Positions 1-10,053 of a DNA stretch of 64,000 nt are shown one piece after another. Both the position numbers and the translations under genes were made by a program. Every line of letters begins with the position of its first letter. Positions within the stretch are counted from its first letter, which is position 1. The DNA is from Ectopseudomonas mendocina. Lineage in GTDB: Bacteria > Pseudomonadota > Gammaproteobacteria > Pseudomonadales > Pseudomonadaceae. The notes under the pieces were generated by a model, which was not told the DNA's origin, searched no databases, and was given only the letters and a program-made list of their open reading frames with translations. The stretch is taken from positions 129,065 through 193,064 of the forward strand of contig NZ_JADTQG010000014.1 of assembly GCF_016008875.1 (NCBI RefSeq), written 5' to 3'.

Positions 1-478
1 GGCCAGGCTGGACAGCTCGCGCAGGCTGATGCGGTCGACCCGCATCGGCTCGGGCTCGTCGCCGGGCAGGCGCTCCTCGTACAGATCGCGCGCCAGCACC
101 ACCTGGATCTTCTGGCTCATGTAACCGGGCGACAGACTCAGCTCGGTGATGTACTCCAGTTGATGCGCGCCGAACCCCGCCTCCTCCTTGAGCTCGCGAT
201 TGGCCGCCACCAGCACGTCCTCCCCCGGCTCGATCAGCCCCTTGGGCAGCGACAGCTGATAGTCATCGGTGCCGCCGCAGTATTCCTCGATCAGCACGGC
301 GTGCTCGGCGTCGAGCATCGCCACCACCATCACCGCACCATAACCGGCGCCCTTGCCGACCAATCGCTCGTAGGTGCGCTCGGTACCGTTGGAAAAACGC
401 AACTGCACCTCCTCGACACAGAACAGGCGGCTGCTGGCGACGATCTCGCGGGCGAGAACCGTGGGTTTTTGACGCATG
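1..478 (-). CDS. nudE: ADP compounds hydrolase NudE (3' end beyond window)
   Basis: Partial minus-strand gene that starts with ATG at 478 and runs off the left edge; about 159 codons are visible of a family length near 185-190. The Nudix box lies at about residues 80-102, with the order G-x5-E-x7-REL-x-EE-x-G; the REL and EE residues that bind Mg2+ are present. The family hydrolyses ADP-ribose, NADH and related ADP compounds in the cytoplasm. It is divergent from yrfG, a pairing common in Pseudomonas and enterics, which supports NudE over other Nudix proteins. Confidence 0.88.
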
Positions 479-601
479 GGGCGACTCCTTGGCGAGACCT
501 GGTCGGTTATCATACAGCGGCTTTTGCGATTATCCCCGGCGCAGATTGCGCGATCGCGACGCGCGCCGGCAGATTCACGACTTTCATTACCTGGCGTGCC
601 C

Positions 602-1264
602 ATGCCTTCACTCACCTGGCACCAGATCGACACTGTCCTGCTGGACATGGACGGCACCCTGCTCGATCTGCACTTCGACAATCACTTCTGGCTCAAGCAC
701 CTGCCGCAGCGTTATGCCGAACATCATGGCATCAGCCTGGCGCTGGCCGAGGCCGAGCTGCTGCCGCTGTTTCGCCAGCACGCCGGCACGCTGAACTGGT
801 ACTGCACGGACTTCTGGAGCCGCGAACTGAAGTTGTCGATCCGCGAGCTCAAGCGCGAGGTCGCCGACCTGATCGCCCTGCGCGCGGATGCCGAGCTGTT
901 CCTTCGCGCCCTGCGCGAGGCCGGCAAGCGTGTGGTGCTGATCACCAACGCGCATCGCGATTCGCTGTCGTTGAAGATGGAACGGGTCGAACTGGCGCCC
1001 TGGTTCGAGCGCCTGATCAGCTCTCACGACTACGGCTTTCCCAAGGAGAACCAGCAGTTCTGGTTCGCCCTGCGTCAGGACGTCGGCTTCGATCCGGCGC
1101 GCAGCCTGTTCATCGACGACAGCCTGCCGATTCTTCGTAGCGCCGGACAGTTCGGTGTCGCCCACCTGCTTGCCGTGCGTCAGCCGGACAGCCGGGCCGA
1201 GCCGAAGGACACCGAAGAATTCGACGCGGTGGAGGATTACCAGGAGTTGCTGCAGGGCCTGTAG
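602..1264 (+). CDS. yrfG: GMP/IMP nucleotidase YrfG (HAD superfamily)
   Basis: 220-aa HAD hydrolase. Motif I is DMDGT (nucleophile D15, acid D17), motif II is the ITN segment near residue 118, the motif III lysine is in GFPKE, and motif IV is FIDDS. The reading frame is open further upstream (to 476), but the ATG at 602 gives the usual YrfG start (MPSLTWHQID) and the usual length of about 220 aa. The family dephosphorylates purine 5'-nucleotides such as GMP and IMP in the cytoplasm. It is divergent from nudE, which also acts on nucleotides. Confidence 0.88.
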   Translation: MPSLTWHQIDTVLLDMDGTLLDLHFDNHFWLKHLPQRYAEHHGISLALAEAELLPLFRQHAGTLNWYCTDFWSRELKLSIRELKREVADLIALRADAELFLRALREAGKRVVLITNAHRDSLSLKMERVELAPWFERLISSHDYGFPKENQQFWFALRQDVGFDPARSLFIDDSLPILRSAGQFGVAHLLAVRQPDSRAEPKDTEEFDAVEDYQELLQGL

Positions 1265-1325
1265 CCCGGATGCAATCCGGGGATAGCCTCGAGGCGCAAA
1301 GCGTCCCGGATTGCATCCGGGCTAC
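1261..1325. repeat. Intergenic palindromic repeat (TAGCCCGGATGCAATCC family)
   Basis: Two inverted copies of a GTAGCCCGGATGCAATCCGG-type arm flank a short centre just after the yrfG stop. Related copies lie at 12854-12909, 17206-17226 and 46125-46184. It sits between convergent genes (yrfG and fdhD) and could fold as a transcript-end hairpin; it is a REP-like element. Confidence 0.75.
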
Positions 1326-1336
1326 GAAGCGGGAGC

Positions 1337-2161
1337 CTAGGGCGCCGGGCTGTAGACGCGTGGCGCGCTGTGATGCGGCAGGTGGATGAGGTTGAGACGG
1401 TGCCGACGCGCCCAGCGCACGCACAGCTCGGTCGGCGCGGAGAGGCTGACCAGGCTGGCGAAGCCGGCACGCACCGCCTTGTGGATCAGTTCCAGGCTGC
1501 AGCGACTGGTGACCACGACAAAGCCGCGGCGGGCGTCGCGGTTTTCACGGTTTAGCGCGCCGATCAGCTTGTCCAGGGCGTTGTGCCGGCCAATGTCTTC
1601 GCGGCACAGGACGATCTCACCACATTCGTCGACGAACAGTGCCGCGTGCAGCGCGCCGCTCTGGCGCGCCAGCTTCTGCACTTCACCGATGCGCGTACGC
1701 AGGTCGGCCAGGTGCGCGGCCGGTGGCAGCGGGTTGACGCTCAGGGTGTCGAGTTGCGGCAGCGCCTGCTCCAGCGCTTCGACACCACACAGGCCACAAC
1801 CACTGGTACCGGCCAGATTGCGCCGCTGCTGCTTGAGCGCCCAGAAGGCACGACTGGCAATCTCAACGTCGGCGCTGAATGCCTCACCCGCGCGCTTGAG
1901 CTGGATGTCGTAGATATCCTCGGCCGCCGCCACGACTGCAGACGTCAGGCTGAAGCCGACGACGAAATCCTCCAGCGCACTGGGCGATACCATCATCACC
2001 GCATGGTTGATGCCGTTGTAGGCGATAGCCAGCGCACATTCCTCGGCCAGCACCGCATGCCCCACGCTGGCGGTCTCGTCCAGTTCGGCATAGGCGTAGC
2101 CGCCCGCTGCCGGGCTGGCGGCGATTTCATCAGCAGGTGAACGTGGAGCACGGTGAGTCAT
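1337..2161 (-). CDS. fdhD: Formate dehydrogenase accessory sulfurtransferase FdhD
   Basis: 274-aa FdhD family protein. The conserved CGLCG motif puts its two cysteines at 122 and 125; these carry persulfide sulfur from IscS to the Mo-bis-MGD cofactor, which formate dehydrogenases need for activity. The signatures EDFVVGF and EDIGRHNALDK are also visible. The start ATG at 2161 has a modest AGGAA-type site upstream. It is the last gene of the minus-strand fds operon, about 70 bp after fdsD, which fits its role as maturation factor for FdsA. Confidence 0.93.
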   Translation of the reverse strand: MTHRAPRSPADEIAASPAAGGYAYAELDETASVGHAVLAEECALAIAYNGINHAVMMVSPSALEDFVVGFSLTSAVVAAAEDIYDIQLKRAGEAFSADVEIASRAFWALKQQRRNLAGTSGCGLCGVEALEQALPQLDTLSVNPLPPAAHLADLRTRIGEVQKLARQSGALHAALFVDECGEIVLCREDIGRHNALDKLIGALNRENRDARRGFVVVTSRCSLELIHKAVRAGFASLVSLSAPTELCVRWARRHRLNLIHLPHHSAPRVYSPAP

Positions 2162-2231
2162 GTGATGCGGATTCCTCGCGATGATCGCAGGGCGCCTGGC
2201 GGCGCCGTGCGAGACAGCCGGATTGCAGCAC

Positions 2232-2480
2232 TCAGACAGTAACAGCCTGCGGCGCGATCTGCCCGCGCGAATCGCTCAGCACCCGCAACGCGAACTCGCT
2301 CAGGCCTTCGCCGCCGCTGGCGTCCAGGTGAGCGTAAAGCGCCGTGCGCATCTGCGGGTCCCACTGGCGTCGCAGATGCTGAGCGTACTCGCTACGCGCC
2401 TGCTCCTGGTCGGGCTGGGAAGCGAAGAAGGCGCCGATCTGGTTGGCCATCTTGATCAGTTGCGTGGCGTTCATGCCCAT
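2232..2480 (-). CDS. fdsD: Formate dehydrogenase delta subunit
   Basis: 82-aa cytoplasmic protein that matches the small delta subunit of NAD-dependent formate dehydrogenases (opening MNATQLIKMANQIG, with a conserved W in RRQWDPQMR). In the FdsGBA family this subunit is thought to help assembly or stability of the complex. An alternative ATG lies two codons downstream (2474); 2480 has GGAG at a suitable distance. It lies between fdsA and fdhD on the same strand. Confidence 0.85.
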   Translation of the reverse strand: MGMNATQLIKMANQIGAFFASQPDQEQARSEYAQHLRRQWDPQMRTALYAHLDASGGEGLSEFALRVLSDSRGQIAPQAVTV

Positions 2481-2556
2481 GGCTGTGCTCCGCGAATGGG
2501 GCGGTACAGGTTGGCGCAGTGCGGGTGCGCACGGCGCACCCTAGCGATCAGCGGTT

Positions 2557-5391
2557 TCATAGCTGCACCACCGGCAGCAGGCTGACCTGCTCGCGGGTGA
2601 AGCTATCGAACTCCTGCTGCCAGTCGGACGGCGTCTCGACCTTGCGCACCTGCACCGCGGTGACCTTGTACTCCGGGCAGTTGGTGGCCCAGTCTGAGTT
2701 GTCCGTGGTGATCACGTTGGCGCCGGATTCCGGGTGGTGGAAGGTGGTGTACACCACCCCCGGCTGCATGCGCTCAGTGACCTTGGCACGCATCACCGTC
2801 TCGCCGGCACGGCTGTTGATGCCGACCCAGTCGCCGTCCTTGATGCCACGATCCTCGGCGTCCACCGGGTGCAGTTCGAGGATGTCCTCGGCGTGCCAGG
2901 CCTTGTTGGCGGTACGCCGGGTCTGCGCGCCGACGTTGTACTGCGAAAGGATGCGCCCGGTGGTCAGCACCAGCGGCCGCTTGCGCGAGGTGCGTTCCTC
3001 GGTCGGGATGAACTCGGTGACCACGAACCGCCCCTTGCCACGCACGAAGGCGTCCTCGTGCATGATCGGCGTGCCTTCCGGCGCCTCGTCGTTGCACGGC
3101 CACTGGATGCTGCCCATGCGCTCGAGCTTGGCGTAACTGACACCGGTGAAGGTCGGCGTCAGCGCGGCGATCTCGTCCATGATCTCGGACGGATGGCGGT
3201 AGTTCATCGGATAGCCGAGGGCGTTGGAAAGCGCCACGGTCACTTCCCAGTCTTCCTTGCCAGCCAGCGCCGGCATCACCTTGCGCACCGGCGAGATGCG
3301 CCGCTCGGCGTTGGTGAAGGTGCCGTTCTTCTCCAGGAAGGAGGCGCCAGGCAGGAACACGTGGGCGTACTTGGCGGTTTCGTTGAGGAACAGGTCCTGG
3401 ATAACCACGCACTCCATGGCCTTGAGTGCATCGGTGACGTGCTGGGTGTCGGGGTCCGACTGCGCCGGGTCCTCGCCCTGGATGTACATGCCCTTGAAGG
3501 TGCCGGCATGCGCAGCAGCGAGCATGTTGGGGATGCGCAGGCCCGGCTCGTCGAGCAGCTTGACGCCCCAGGCGGCCTCGAATTGCGGCCGCGCCACCGG
3601 GTCGGAAACGTGGCGGTAGCCCGGCAGCTCGTGGGGGAAGGAACCCATGTCGCAGGAGCCCTGCACGTTGTTCTGTCCGCGCAGCGGGTTCACGCCCACC
3701 CCGGGACGGCCGATGTTGCCGGTGGCCATGGCCAGGTTGGCGATCGCCATTACGGTGGACGAACCCTGGCTGTGCTCGGTGACGCCCAGGCCGTAGTAGA
3801 TCGCCGCGTTACCGCCGGTGGCATACAGCCGCGCAGCCGCGCGCACCGAGGCGGCCGGCACTCCGGTGAGGGCTTCCATGGCCTCGGGGCTGTTGCGGTG
3901 TTCGCTGACGAAGGTGCGCCATTGCTCGAAGCCTTCTGCCTCGCAGCGCTCGGCGACGAAGGCTTCGTTGACCAGGCCCTCGGTGACGATCACGTGACCC
4001 AAGCTGTTGAGCAGCGCGACGTTGCTGCCAGGACGCAGTTGCAGGTGATGCTCGGCGCGGATGTGCGGGCTGCGCACCAGATCGATGCCGCGCGGGTCGG
4101 CAACGATCAGCTTGGCGCCCTGGCGCAGGCGACGCTTGAGCTGCGAGCCGAACACCGGGTGGCCGTCGGTGGGGTTGGCACCGATCACCAGCACCACGTC
4201 GGCGGACAGCACCGAGTCAAAATCCTGGGTACCGGCGGACTCGCCGAGGGTCACCTTCAGGCCGTAGCCGGTCGGCGAGTGACACACACGCGCACAGGTG
4301 TCGACGTTGTTGTTGCCGAAGGCGGCGCGCACCAGCTTCTGCACCAGGTAGGTTTCCTCGTTGGTGCAACGAGAGGAGGTCAGGCCGCCGACCGCATTGC
4401 GGCCGTACTGCGCCTGGATCTCCTTGAAGCGTCGGGCGGCGTAACCGATGGCCTCGTCCCAGCTCACCGAGCGCCACGGCTCGTGGATGCTGTCGCGGAT
4501 CATCGGCGTCTTGATGCGGTCCGGGTGGGTCGCGTAGCCCCAGGCGAAGCGGCCTTTGACGCAGGCGTGGCCGTGGTTGGCGTGGCCGTTCTTGTTCGGC
4601 ACCATGCGCACCACGGTGTTGCCCTTGACCTCGGCGTTGAACGAGCAGCCGACACCGCAGTAGGCGCAGGTAGTGGTAACGCTGCGCTCGGCCTGGCCCA
4701 GCTCGATCACCGACTTTTCCATCAGTGTGGCAGTCGGGCAGGCATTGACGCAGGCACCGCAGGACACGCACTCGGAGTCGAGGAAATCCTCGTCCTGGCC
4801 GGCGGCCACGCGCGAATCGAAGCCGCGGCCGTCGATGGTCAGGGCGAAGGTGCCCTGCACTTCCTCACAGGCGCGCACGCAGCGGTTGCAGACGATGCAC
4901 TTGGACGGGTCATAGCTGAAATAGGGGTTGGACTCGTCCTTGGTCTCGGCCACGTGAGTTTTCACCGGGTCGTAGCGCACCTCGCGCAGGCCGACCACAC
5001 CGGCCATGTCCTGCAGCTCGCAGTTACCGTTGGCCGAGCAGGTCAGGCAGTCCAGCGGGTGGTCGGAGATGTACAGCTCCATGGTGCCGCGACGCAGTTC
5101 GGCCAGTTTCGGGCTCTGCGTGCGCACCACCATGCCCGACTCCACCGGGGTGGTGCAGGACGCCGGGAAGCCGCGGCGGCCTTCGATTTCCACCATGCAC
5201 AGGCGGCACGAGCCGAACGGCTCCAGGCTATCGCTGGCGCACAATTTCGGCACAGCGATGCCGGCCTCCTGGGCCGCGCGCATCAGCGAGGTGCCGGCCG
5301 GCACGGTGATGGCGTTGCCGTCGATTTCCAGGGTTACCGGAGCACCGCTGCGAGCAGGGGTGCCATAGTCGAGTTCACGATACAGGGCCAT
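2557..5391 (-). CDS. fdsA: NAD-dependent formate dehydrogenase, molybdenum alpha subunit
   Basis: 944-aa catalytic subunit that oxidises formate to CO2 and passes electrons to FdsB/FdsG. The N-terminus has a [2Fe-2S] domain (C51, C62, C65, C79), then a His/Cys cluster segment (about 110-125), two ferredoxin [4Fe-4S] motifs (about C165-C175 and C208-C218) and the Mo-domain [4Fe-4S] motif starting at C242. The active-site ligand appears to be cysteine in the VCHSP motif (C370), so this is a Cys and not a selenocysteine enzyme. The molybdopterin-binding domains fill the rest. It is cytoplasmic, with no Tat signal. fdsB lies 15 bp upstream. Confidence 0.96.
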   Translation of the reverse strand: MALYRELDYGTPARSGAPVTLEIDGNAITVPAGTSLMRAAQEAGIAVPKLCASDSLEPFGSCRLCMVEIEGRRGFPASCTTPVESGMVVRTQSPKLAELRRGTMELYISDHPLDCLTCSANGNCELQDMAGVVGLREVRYDPVKTHVAETKDESNPYFSYDPSKCIVCNRCVRACEEVQGTFALTIDGRGFDSRVAAGQDEDFLDSECVSCGACVNACPTATLMEKSVIELGQAERSVTTTCAYCGVGCSFNAEVKGNTVVRMVPNKNGHANHGHACVKGRFAWGYATHPDRIKTPMIRDSIHEPWRSVSWDEAIGYAARRFKEIQAQYGRNAVGGLTSSRCTNEETYLVQKLVRAAFGNNNVDTCARVCHSPTGYGLKVTLGESAGTQDFDSVLSADVVLVIGANPTDGHPVFGSQLKRRLRQGAKLIVADPRGIDLVRSPHIRAEHHLQLRPGSNVALLNSLGHVIVTEGLVNEAFVAERCEAEGFEQWRTFVSEHRNSPEAMEALTGVPAASVRAAARLYATGGNAAIYYGLGVTEHSQGSSTVMAIANLAMATGNIGRPGVGVNPLRGQNNVQGSCDMGSFPHELPGYRHVSDPVARPQFEAAWGVKLLDEPGLRIPNMLAAAHAGTFKGMYIQGEDPAQSDPDTQHVTDALKAMECVVIQDLFLNETAKYAHVFLPGASFLEKNGTFTNAERRISPVRKVMPALAGKEDWEVTVALSNALGYPMNYRHPSEIMDEIAALTPTFTGVSYAKLERMGSIQWPCNDEAPEGTPIMHEDAFVRGKGRFVVTEFIPTEERTSRKRPLVLTTGRILSQYNVGAQTRRTANKAWHAEDILELHPVDAEDRGIKDGDWVGINSRAGETVMRAKVTERMQPGVVYTTFHHPESGANVITTDNSDWATNCPEYKVTAVQVRKVETPSDWQQEFDSFTREQVSLLPVVQL

Positions 5392-5406
5392 GGGGACGCC
5401 TCCGGA

Positions 5407-6974
<1,568 letters not shown>

Positions 6975-6978
<4 letters not shown>

Positions 6979-7469
6979 GCCTGGGTCTCCTGTTCCGCCA
7001 GCAGCGCCAGCACTTCATCGGCGTCGACGCGACCGTGCAGTTCGCCATTGAGCATCATGCTCGGTGCGCAGGCGCAATTGCCCAGGCAGTACACCGGTTC
7101 GAAACTGAGGCTGCCGTCCTCGCGGGTCTCGCCCAAAGGCAGGCCGAGCTTGCTTTCCAGTGCAGCGGTCAGCGCCTTGACGCCCATCGACTGGCAGGCC
7201 TCGGCCTGACACAGCTTGAGCACCTGGCGACCCGGCGGCGTGGCGCGAAAATCGTGATAGAAACTGACCACCCCGTGCACCTCGGCGCGCGACAGGCACA
7301 GGTCTTCGGCGATCAACGGCAACAGCTCGGGCGGTACGGCACCGAGCCGGTCCTGAATGTCGTGGAGGATGGGTAGCAAGGCGCCGGGCTGGCCGCGGTG
7401 GGCGGCGAGCACCTCACGGGCGACGGCCTCGCACTGCTCGGGGGCGAAGCGCTGGGGAAGAAGGGCCAT
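6975..7469 (-). CDS. fdsG: NAD-dependent formate dehydrogenase gamma subunit
   Basis: 164-aa NuoE-like protein with a thioredoxin-fold [2Fe-2S] domain; the ligands are C87, C92, C128 and C132. It works with FdsB as the NADH-forming module. It is the first gene of the fdsGBAD-fdhD operon and is divergent from the regulator at 7668, with about 200 bp between them for the operon promoter. Confidence 0.94.
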
Positions 7470-7667
7470 GTTCGATGCTCCAGCCGGCGGCTATACCGGT
7501 ACTGTCAGGAGATAACCCGGCCAGTCACGGCTGCCGGTCGGCTTATCCCAGGCGCAGCCGCAAGGCTCGCCACATATGAATTAAAGTTCTTATACTGGGT
7601 CACAAAGCGCCCATGTGCCGCAAATTAACATGGGGAATCGGCCGAACAAATATGAAGTACTGAGCAT
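7470..7667. promoter_or_regulatory. Divergent fds / regulator control region
   Basis: Intergenic region between fdsG and the regulator gene. An inverted repeat with 7-bp arms CCCATGT (7610-7616) and ACATGGG (7628-7634) and an 11-base gap lies 34 bases before the regulator ATG. The part from 7570 to 7660 is richer in A/T than its surroundings. A shared operator for the adjacent LysR/ModE-like protein is an inference from position and symmetry. Confidence 0.45.
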
Positions 7668-8756
7668 ATGATCCGTATCGATATTCAACCGCGTTGGCGC
7701 TTTCACCAACGCGACGGCAGTAGCCTCGACCCGCAGGGTCTGGAGTTGCTGCAGGCCGTACACGACACCGGCAAGCTGACCGAGGCCGCTGCCCGCGTCG
7801 GCTATTCCTACCGCCACGCCTGGAACCTGCTGGGCAAGTGGCAGGCGTTCTTCGGCAGCCCGCTGATCGAGCTGGAGCGCGGCAAGGGGGCACGGCTGGC
7901 ACCGCTGGGAGAAAAATTGCTGTGGGCCGACCAGCGCATCCGCGCACGCCTTTCGCCGCAACTGGACAACTTGGCCGGCGAGCTGGAACTGGAGCTGAAC
8001 CGGGTGCTGCAGGCCAGCAACCCGGGTCTGCGCATCCACGCCAGCCACGGTTTCGCCGTCGCGGCGCTGCGCGAGTGGCTGGAGCGCGACCCAGGCTGGC
8101 AGTGGGATGTGCAGTTTCGCAGCGGCAGCGAGGCGATGATCGCCCTGCAGCGCCACGACTGCGAGGTGGCCGGCCTGCATGTGCCGGCCGGACCGCTCGG
8201 CACGCTGAGCATGAACCGCATCCAGCCCTGGCTGCGCCCCGATCAGCGGGTGATCACCTTCGTCGTGCGCACCCAGGGGTTGATGCTCGCCCCAGGCAAC
8301 CCGCTCGGCGTACAGGGGCTGCCGGATCTGGCCGGCGGCACGCTGCGCTTCGTCAATCGCGAACCAGGTTCGGGTACACGCCTGCTGCTGCAGGACCTGC
8401 TGCAGCGCGAAGGTCTGGACAGCACCGCCATAAAGGGTTTCCACAACGAGGAGTTCACCCACGCAGCCGTAGCGGCCTATGTCGCCAGCGGCATGGCCGA
8501 TGTCGGCTTCGGTGTCGAAGCGGCGGCGCGCCAGTTCGGCCTGGACTTCATCCCCATGGCACGCGAGCACTATTGCCTGCTGTGCCGCGAAGACAGCCTC
8601 GAGCTGCCAGCGATGACCGCGCTGCTGCGGGTGCTGCAGAACCCGGACTTCCAGGCGCGTATCGCTCAGTTGCCCGGCTACGCCCTAAGCCGCCCCGGCG
8701 AGGTACTGCCCCTGGCCCAGGCGCTGGAGCAATGGGGGCGCGAGAGCGTGCTATAA
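7668..8756 (+). CDS. ModE-type HTH regulator with substrate-binding domain (FdsR-like)
   Basis: 362-aa one-component regulator. Residues about 20-85 form a ModE/LysR-like winged helix (LDPQGLELLQAVHDTGKLTEAA, then GYSYRHAWNLL). The rest is a periplasmic-binding-protein-like domain of the molybdate/tungstate-binding type (MREPGSGTR-like stretch at about 238-246, A-S-G-M-A-D-V-G-F-G near 285). This domain order is that of regulators next to Mo-enzyme operons, including FdsR of fds clusters. It is divergent from fdsG, so it probably controls the operon in response to molybdate or formate; the ligand is not known from sequence. Confidence 0.8.
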   Translation: MIRIDIQPRWRFHQRDGSSLDPQGLELLQAVHDTGKLTEAAARVGYSYRHAWNLLGKWQAFFGSPLIELERGKGARLAPLGEKLLWADQRIRARLSPQLDNLAGELELELNRVLQASNPGLRIHASHGFAVAALREWLERDPGWQWDVQFRSGSEAMIALQRHDCEVAGLHVPAGPLGTLSMNRIQPWLRPDQRVITFVVRTQGLMLAPGNPLGVQGLPDLAGGTLRFVNREPGSGTRLLLQDLLQREGLDSTAIKGFHNEEFTHAAVAAYVASGMADVGFGVEAAARQFGLDFIPMAREHYCLLCREDSLELPAMTALLRVLQNPDFQARIAQLPGYALSRPGEVLPLAQALEQWGRESVL

Positions 8757-8860
8757 GCCCTCCGCCGAGCGCCTGCCGACGGAAGGCGGGAACCACGGGC
8801 GAGCCGCTTCAGTCAATGGAGCAGTTCCCGCCGCAAAGCGGCTCCGTGATCGAGAAGTCT

Positions 8861-9304
8861 ATGAAATCTCTACAATTGCTCTTCCTTTCTCTTGGCCTGA
8901 CCAGCGGCGGTTTCGCCTTTGCCGGCAATACCGAAGCCGGCCTGGGCGGCGCCCTCGGCGGCGCGGTGGGCGCAATGGTTGGTGGGCAGGTTGGTGGTAG
9001 CACTGGCGCAGCGGTCGGCGCCGGTCTGGGCGGTGCGGCCGGCAGCATGGTCGGTGCTGATCGTCGCAGCCGCACCGAAGCGGCCATCGGTGGCGCGCTA
9101 GGCGCGGCAGGCGGCAACGTTGTCGGTCAGCAGGTCGGCGGCAGCACCGGCGGGGTGGTTGGCGCCGCAGTAGGTGGCGGCGCCGGTGGCGCGCTGGGCA
9201 ACTACATGGGCAATGCCAGCTACGATGATGACCGTCGTGACAAGCGTCGCCACTACCACGGCAAGAAACACAAGAAGCACCACAAACACTGGCGCCGTCA
9301 CTGA
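8861..9304 (+). CDS. Glycine-zipper 2TM-like envelope protein with His/Lys-rich tail
   Basis: 147-aa protein. Residues 1-22 look like a Sec signal peptide ending near FAFAG. Residues 25-117 are a run of glycine-zipper repeats (GGALGGAVGAMVGG-type), which pack membrane helices. The last 26 residues are strongly basic and histidine-rich (DDDRRDKRRHYHGKKHKKHH). The frame is open far upstream, but the ATG at 8861 begins the signal peptide. The 3' end overlaps the convergent DUF4824 gene by seven bases. The function is unknown; an outer-membrane or periplasmic location is likely. Confidence 0.75.
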   Translation: MKSLQLLFLSLGLTSGGFAFAGNTEAGLGGALGGAVGAMVGGQVGGSTGAAVGAGLGGAAGSMVGADRRSRTEAAIGGALGAAGGNVVGQQVGGSTGGVVGAAVGGGAGGALGNYMGNASYDDDRRDKRRHYHGKKHKKHHKHWRRH

Positions 9305-10053
9305 TCGACGCTGATCAACCAGGGCTCATGGCGCTGGCCGAAGGCGACTTCGACCCGCACCTTGGGCTTTTTTTCGTCGTAGCGGTATTGCCGCCATTGG
9401 CCGAAGGCCTCCCGGTAGCGTCTGGGCACGCTGATGCGATCCCCTTCCGGCGCAACGCTGGCACTGTATTGGGGCGTGTCGCCGTAGCGATAGGGCGTCA
9501 GGCGTCCGGCCAGGATGACCTGGCGCTGACGATCCGGCCAGGCTTTACGTAGAGCCTCGGCATCCAGGCCGGCGTCCACCAGCAACAGACGCGTGGCTTG
9601 CTGCTGCTCGTGCCGCAGCTCGAGCCGGCGCTGATCGCGCTGTTGGCGCAAGGTCTCGTCTTGCGGTATTGCAGCGAGCGCCGTCTGCGCACTGGCCAAC
9701 GCGGCCTTGGCGCGCTCGACCTGCTTTCGATAGCTAGGCCCGTCCAGTTCCAGCACCAACCACAGCGGGCGCTCCGCACTGCGGCCCAGGTCGTTCGGCG
9801 CAAAGCCAAGCTCCCGCAGCTTGGCTTCGTCCAGCCAGGACCAGTCGGCATCCGCCTGGCGCCAGGCCAGTTGCAGACGCAGACCGCTGTTTTCCTCGCC
9901 GCGCAGCCAGCTGTCGTAGGGCAGCTGAATTTCCCGTTCGCTCAATTGCAGTTGCGCCTGCGGCTCACCGCTGCGGTTGTACCAGACGCCCGCAAGGGCC
10001 ACGGCATTGCTCGTCAGGATCAGCCCGAGACCGAGCCAAAGTGCATGGTTCAT
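9298..10053 (-). CDS. DUF4824 family protein
   Basis: 251-aa protein with one N-terminal hydrophobic anchor (MNHALWLGLGLILTSNAVALAGVWYN), then a soluble part that probably faces the periplasm. The start at 10053 overlaps the stop of the upstream DUF2157 gene by ATGA; the open frame continues upstream but overlaps that gene. The family has no known function and is usually found next to DUF2157 membrane proteins, as here. Confidence 0.75.
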   Translation of the reverse strand: MNHALWLGLGLILTSNAVALAGVWYNRSGEPQAQLQLSEREIQLPYDSWLRGEENSGLRLQLAWRQADADWSWLDEAKLRELGFAPNDLGRSAERPLWLVLELDGPSYRKQVERAKAALASAQTALAAIPQDETLRQQRDQRRLELRHEQQQATRLLLVDAGLDAEALRKAWPDRQRQVILAGRLTPYRYGDTPQYSASVAPEGDRISVPRRYREAFGQWRQYRYDEKKPKVRVEVAFGQRHEPWLISVDQ

